This document shows, in pieces, positions 9,161 to 10,066 of a stretch of 10,066 nucleotides of DNA. Numbering within the stretch: position 1 is the stretch's first letter; every line of letters begins with the position of its first letter. The stretch covers positions 1 to 10,066 of the forward strand of contig CAMORQ010000047.1 of the NCBI GenBank assembly GCA_946623915.1. Direction: 5' to 3'. The translations under genes were made by a program, and so were the position numbers. The notes beneath the pieces are model-generated. The model did not search any database, was not told the origin of the DNA, and worked only from the letters and a program-made list of their open reading frames with translations. Source of the stretch: an uncultured Coriobacteriaceae bacterium. Its GTDB lineage: Bacteria > Actinomycetota > Coriobacteriia > Coriobacteriales > Eggerthellaceae.

Positions 9161-9531
9161 GGTTCTGCGCGGCAAGGTCAATTCGTTCGAGCAAAACGCC
9201 CTTGAACAAGGAGTAGAGCACACTGTCTACGCGACCGAATTCGTCGACGTAGGTGCCGCTGGCTGTATTGTCGTCGATTGGCTCTATGCGCCAGCTGTCG
9301 GAAATCTCTAATCCGAGGAATTCCATGCTCCACCGTTCTATAAGCCACTGATGGCGGCAGATTTGCTTTACCAGATGATGCACGAAACCCTGCGCTATTA
9401 CTGAGTTGCCAAAGCATAACGCTTTTCCCCGTAAGATGCCGGTTCCATTGATGTAATAAGGTCTTATAACCTGCCTGGGCAATTCTCGGTCCAGACTGCC
9501 TTGGTAATAGATTTCCGAAACTCCTAGGCGG

Positions 9532-10066
9532 CTAGCTGAATTCCACAACGCAGTCGGCAACTTCGCGGACAAGTTCGGTATCATGCGTAATAACAATGAC
9601 TACCTTACCGTCGTCGCGTAATGTGCGCAAAAGATCGGCCACTTGCTTCATATGAACAAGGTCTAAGCCGCTTGTAGGTTCATCGAAAAGCAGCACGGGT
9701 GCTTCAGCTACCACCCCGCTTGCTATGGCCACGCGCTGCTTCTGCCCACCCGAAAGCGCCATAGGGTGCGTGTCGGCCAAGTCGTCCAAGTCCAAGCGAG
9801 CAAGTACTTCGCGGGCACGCGCCTGCGCTTCTTCATGCGCCATGCTAACAGGGGCACCCAGCATTACTTCTTCAAGAACGCTGTCGGTGAACAACTGATG
9901 GTTCACGTCTTGCAGGATCATATAACACAAGCTCGTGCGTTCTTTGGGCTTGTAGGTTTTTCCAGCGAATTCAACCGTGCTTTGCCCCTTGCGCTCAAGA
10001 CCGCACAGTAGGCGCGCAAAGGTGCTCTTCCCTGCTCCGTTGCGCCCCACAATGGCAGTAACTTCA
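9532..10066 (-). CDS. ABC transporter ATP-binding protein, ECF/CbiO type (partial; 5' end outside window)
   Basis: This is the nucleotide-binding domain of an importer that hydrolyses ATP to drive uptake. The frame is open to the window edge and reads EVTAIVGRNGAGKST, so the Walker A lies at the very start and the true N-terminus is outside. The Q-loop is in YMILQDVNHQLFTDSV, the signature LSGGQKQR is at 9733-9756, Walker B VLLFDEPTSGLD at 9661-9696, and the switch His in ITHD at 9583-9585. It ends VVEFS with TAG. The Q-loop region and short C-terminus resemble EcfA/CbiO-like proteins and the second half of fused two-domain energy-coupling ATPases that serve vitamin or cobalt transporters. 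The substrate cannot be told from this part. GTG 10050 is not the start; it is the Val of the Walker A. Confidence 0.9.
   Translation of the reverse strand, partial: EVTAIVGRNGAGKSTFARLLCGLERKGQSTVEFAGKTYKPKERTSLCYMILQDVNHQLFTDSVLEEVMLGAPVSMAHEEAQARAREVLARLDLDDLADTHPMALSGGQKQRVAIASGVVAEAPVLLFDEPTSGLDLVHMKQVADLLRTLRDDGKVVIVITHDTELVREVADCVVEFS

Larger units (their letters stand above)
9006..9512 (-). other. Open reading frame of unknown origin, possible broken or atypical-start gene
   Basis: This minus-strand frame has no stop from 9596 down to 9006, and no plus-strand frame is open across it. Just after the ABC gene stop, AGGAG (9525-9521) is followed after 8 nt by an in-frame ATC (9512-9510), where an ATG would be expected. 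The frame then reads YYQGSLDRELPRQV, IEPIDDNTASGTYVDEFGR and SVLYSLFKGVLLERIDL, which look protein-like. Beyond about 9178 it becomes Arg/Gly-rich and runs through the YxjI-gene promoter, so a real gene would probably end earlier or be frameshifted. Codons are more mixed, with more ATA, TTA and AGA, than in neighbouring genes. I do not recognise a family. It could be a degraded gene, a gene with a rare start, or chance. Confidence 0.3.

Noticed and set aside
9533..9596. Start of the 9006-9596 open frame inside the ABC gene (TTG 9596)
   Set aside because: It would overlap the conserved ABC C-terminus by about 65 nt with no SD. If the frame is real, a start after the ABC stop is more likely.

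Overview
All recognisable genes in this window lie on the minus strand, so transcription runs from high to low coordinates. The moderately high GC, the Gram-positive order tilS-maf-hpt-ftsH, and a secreted NamZ-type muramidase suggest an actinobacterial chromosome. A member of Coriobacteriia/Eggerthellaceae (Eggerthella, Slackia or Gordonibacter relatives) is my best guess, from gene order and protein style only; no rRNA or other marker is present.

Layout in order of transcription. (1) 10066-9532: the C-terminal part of an ABC ATPase of the ECF/CbiO style, cut by the window edge. (2) 9531-9004: a segment without a convincing gene. It holds one long open minus-strand frame of unknown origin with a Shine-Dalgarno-like AGGAG but an ATC where a start would be expected, a small hairpin, and a good extended -10 promoter. 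(3) 9003-8371: a LURP-one-related (YxjI-like) protein. (4) 8370-8221: a GC-rich spacer with two hairpins. (5) 8220-6724: tag (3-methyladenine DNA glycosylase I), then a DUF5131 (Gp37/Gp68-like) three-Cys-motif protein with an additional seven-cysteine C-terminus. (6) 6638-5142: a lipoprotein-like GH171/DUF1343 exo-N-acetylmuramidase (NamZ type). (7) 5058-3341: tilS and maf, overlapping by one base (TGATG). (8) 3340-3126: a spacer with a possible promoter. (9) 3125-63: hpt and ftsH, 36 nt apart.

The tilS, maf, hpt and ftsH genes are housekeeping: tRNA-Ile2 lysidine formation, nucleotide-pool sanitation, purine salvage and membrane proteolysis. tag and the DUF5131 gene look like an accessory pair (tag is DNA alkylation repair, the DUF5131 role is unknown). 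NamZ probably trims or recycles cell-wall fragments outside the membrane.

The most unusual feature is the 3' end of ftsH. After a normal protease domain the frame continues for about 160 codons of Gly/Ala/Pro/Ser-rich sequence. The DNA encoding it contains two copies of a roughly 60-nt direct repeat and a 178-nt block bounded by a perfect 19-bp inverted repeat. Inside that block are two more hairpins and three evenly spaced AGCGGAGCG copies. It looks like a small palindromic repeat element that is translated as a disordered tail. I found no CRISPR array, tRNA, rRNA, transposase gene or clear new multi-gene system.
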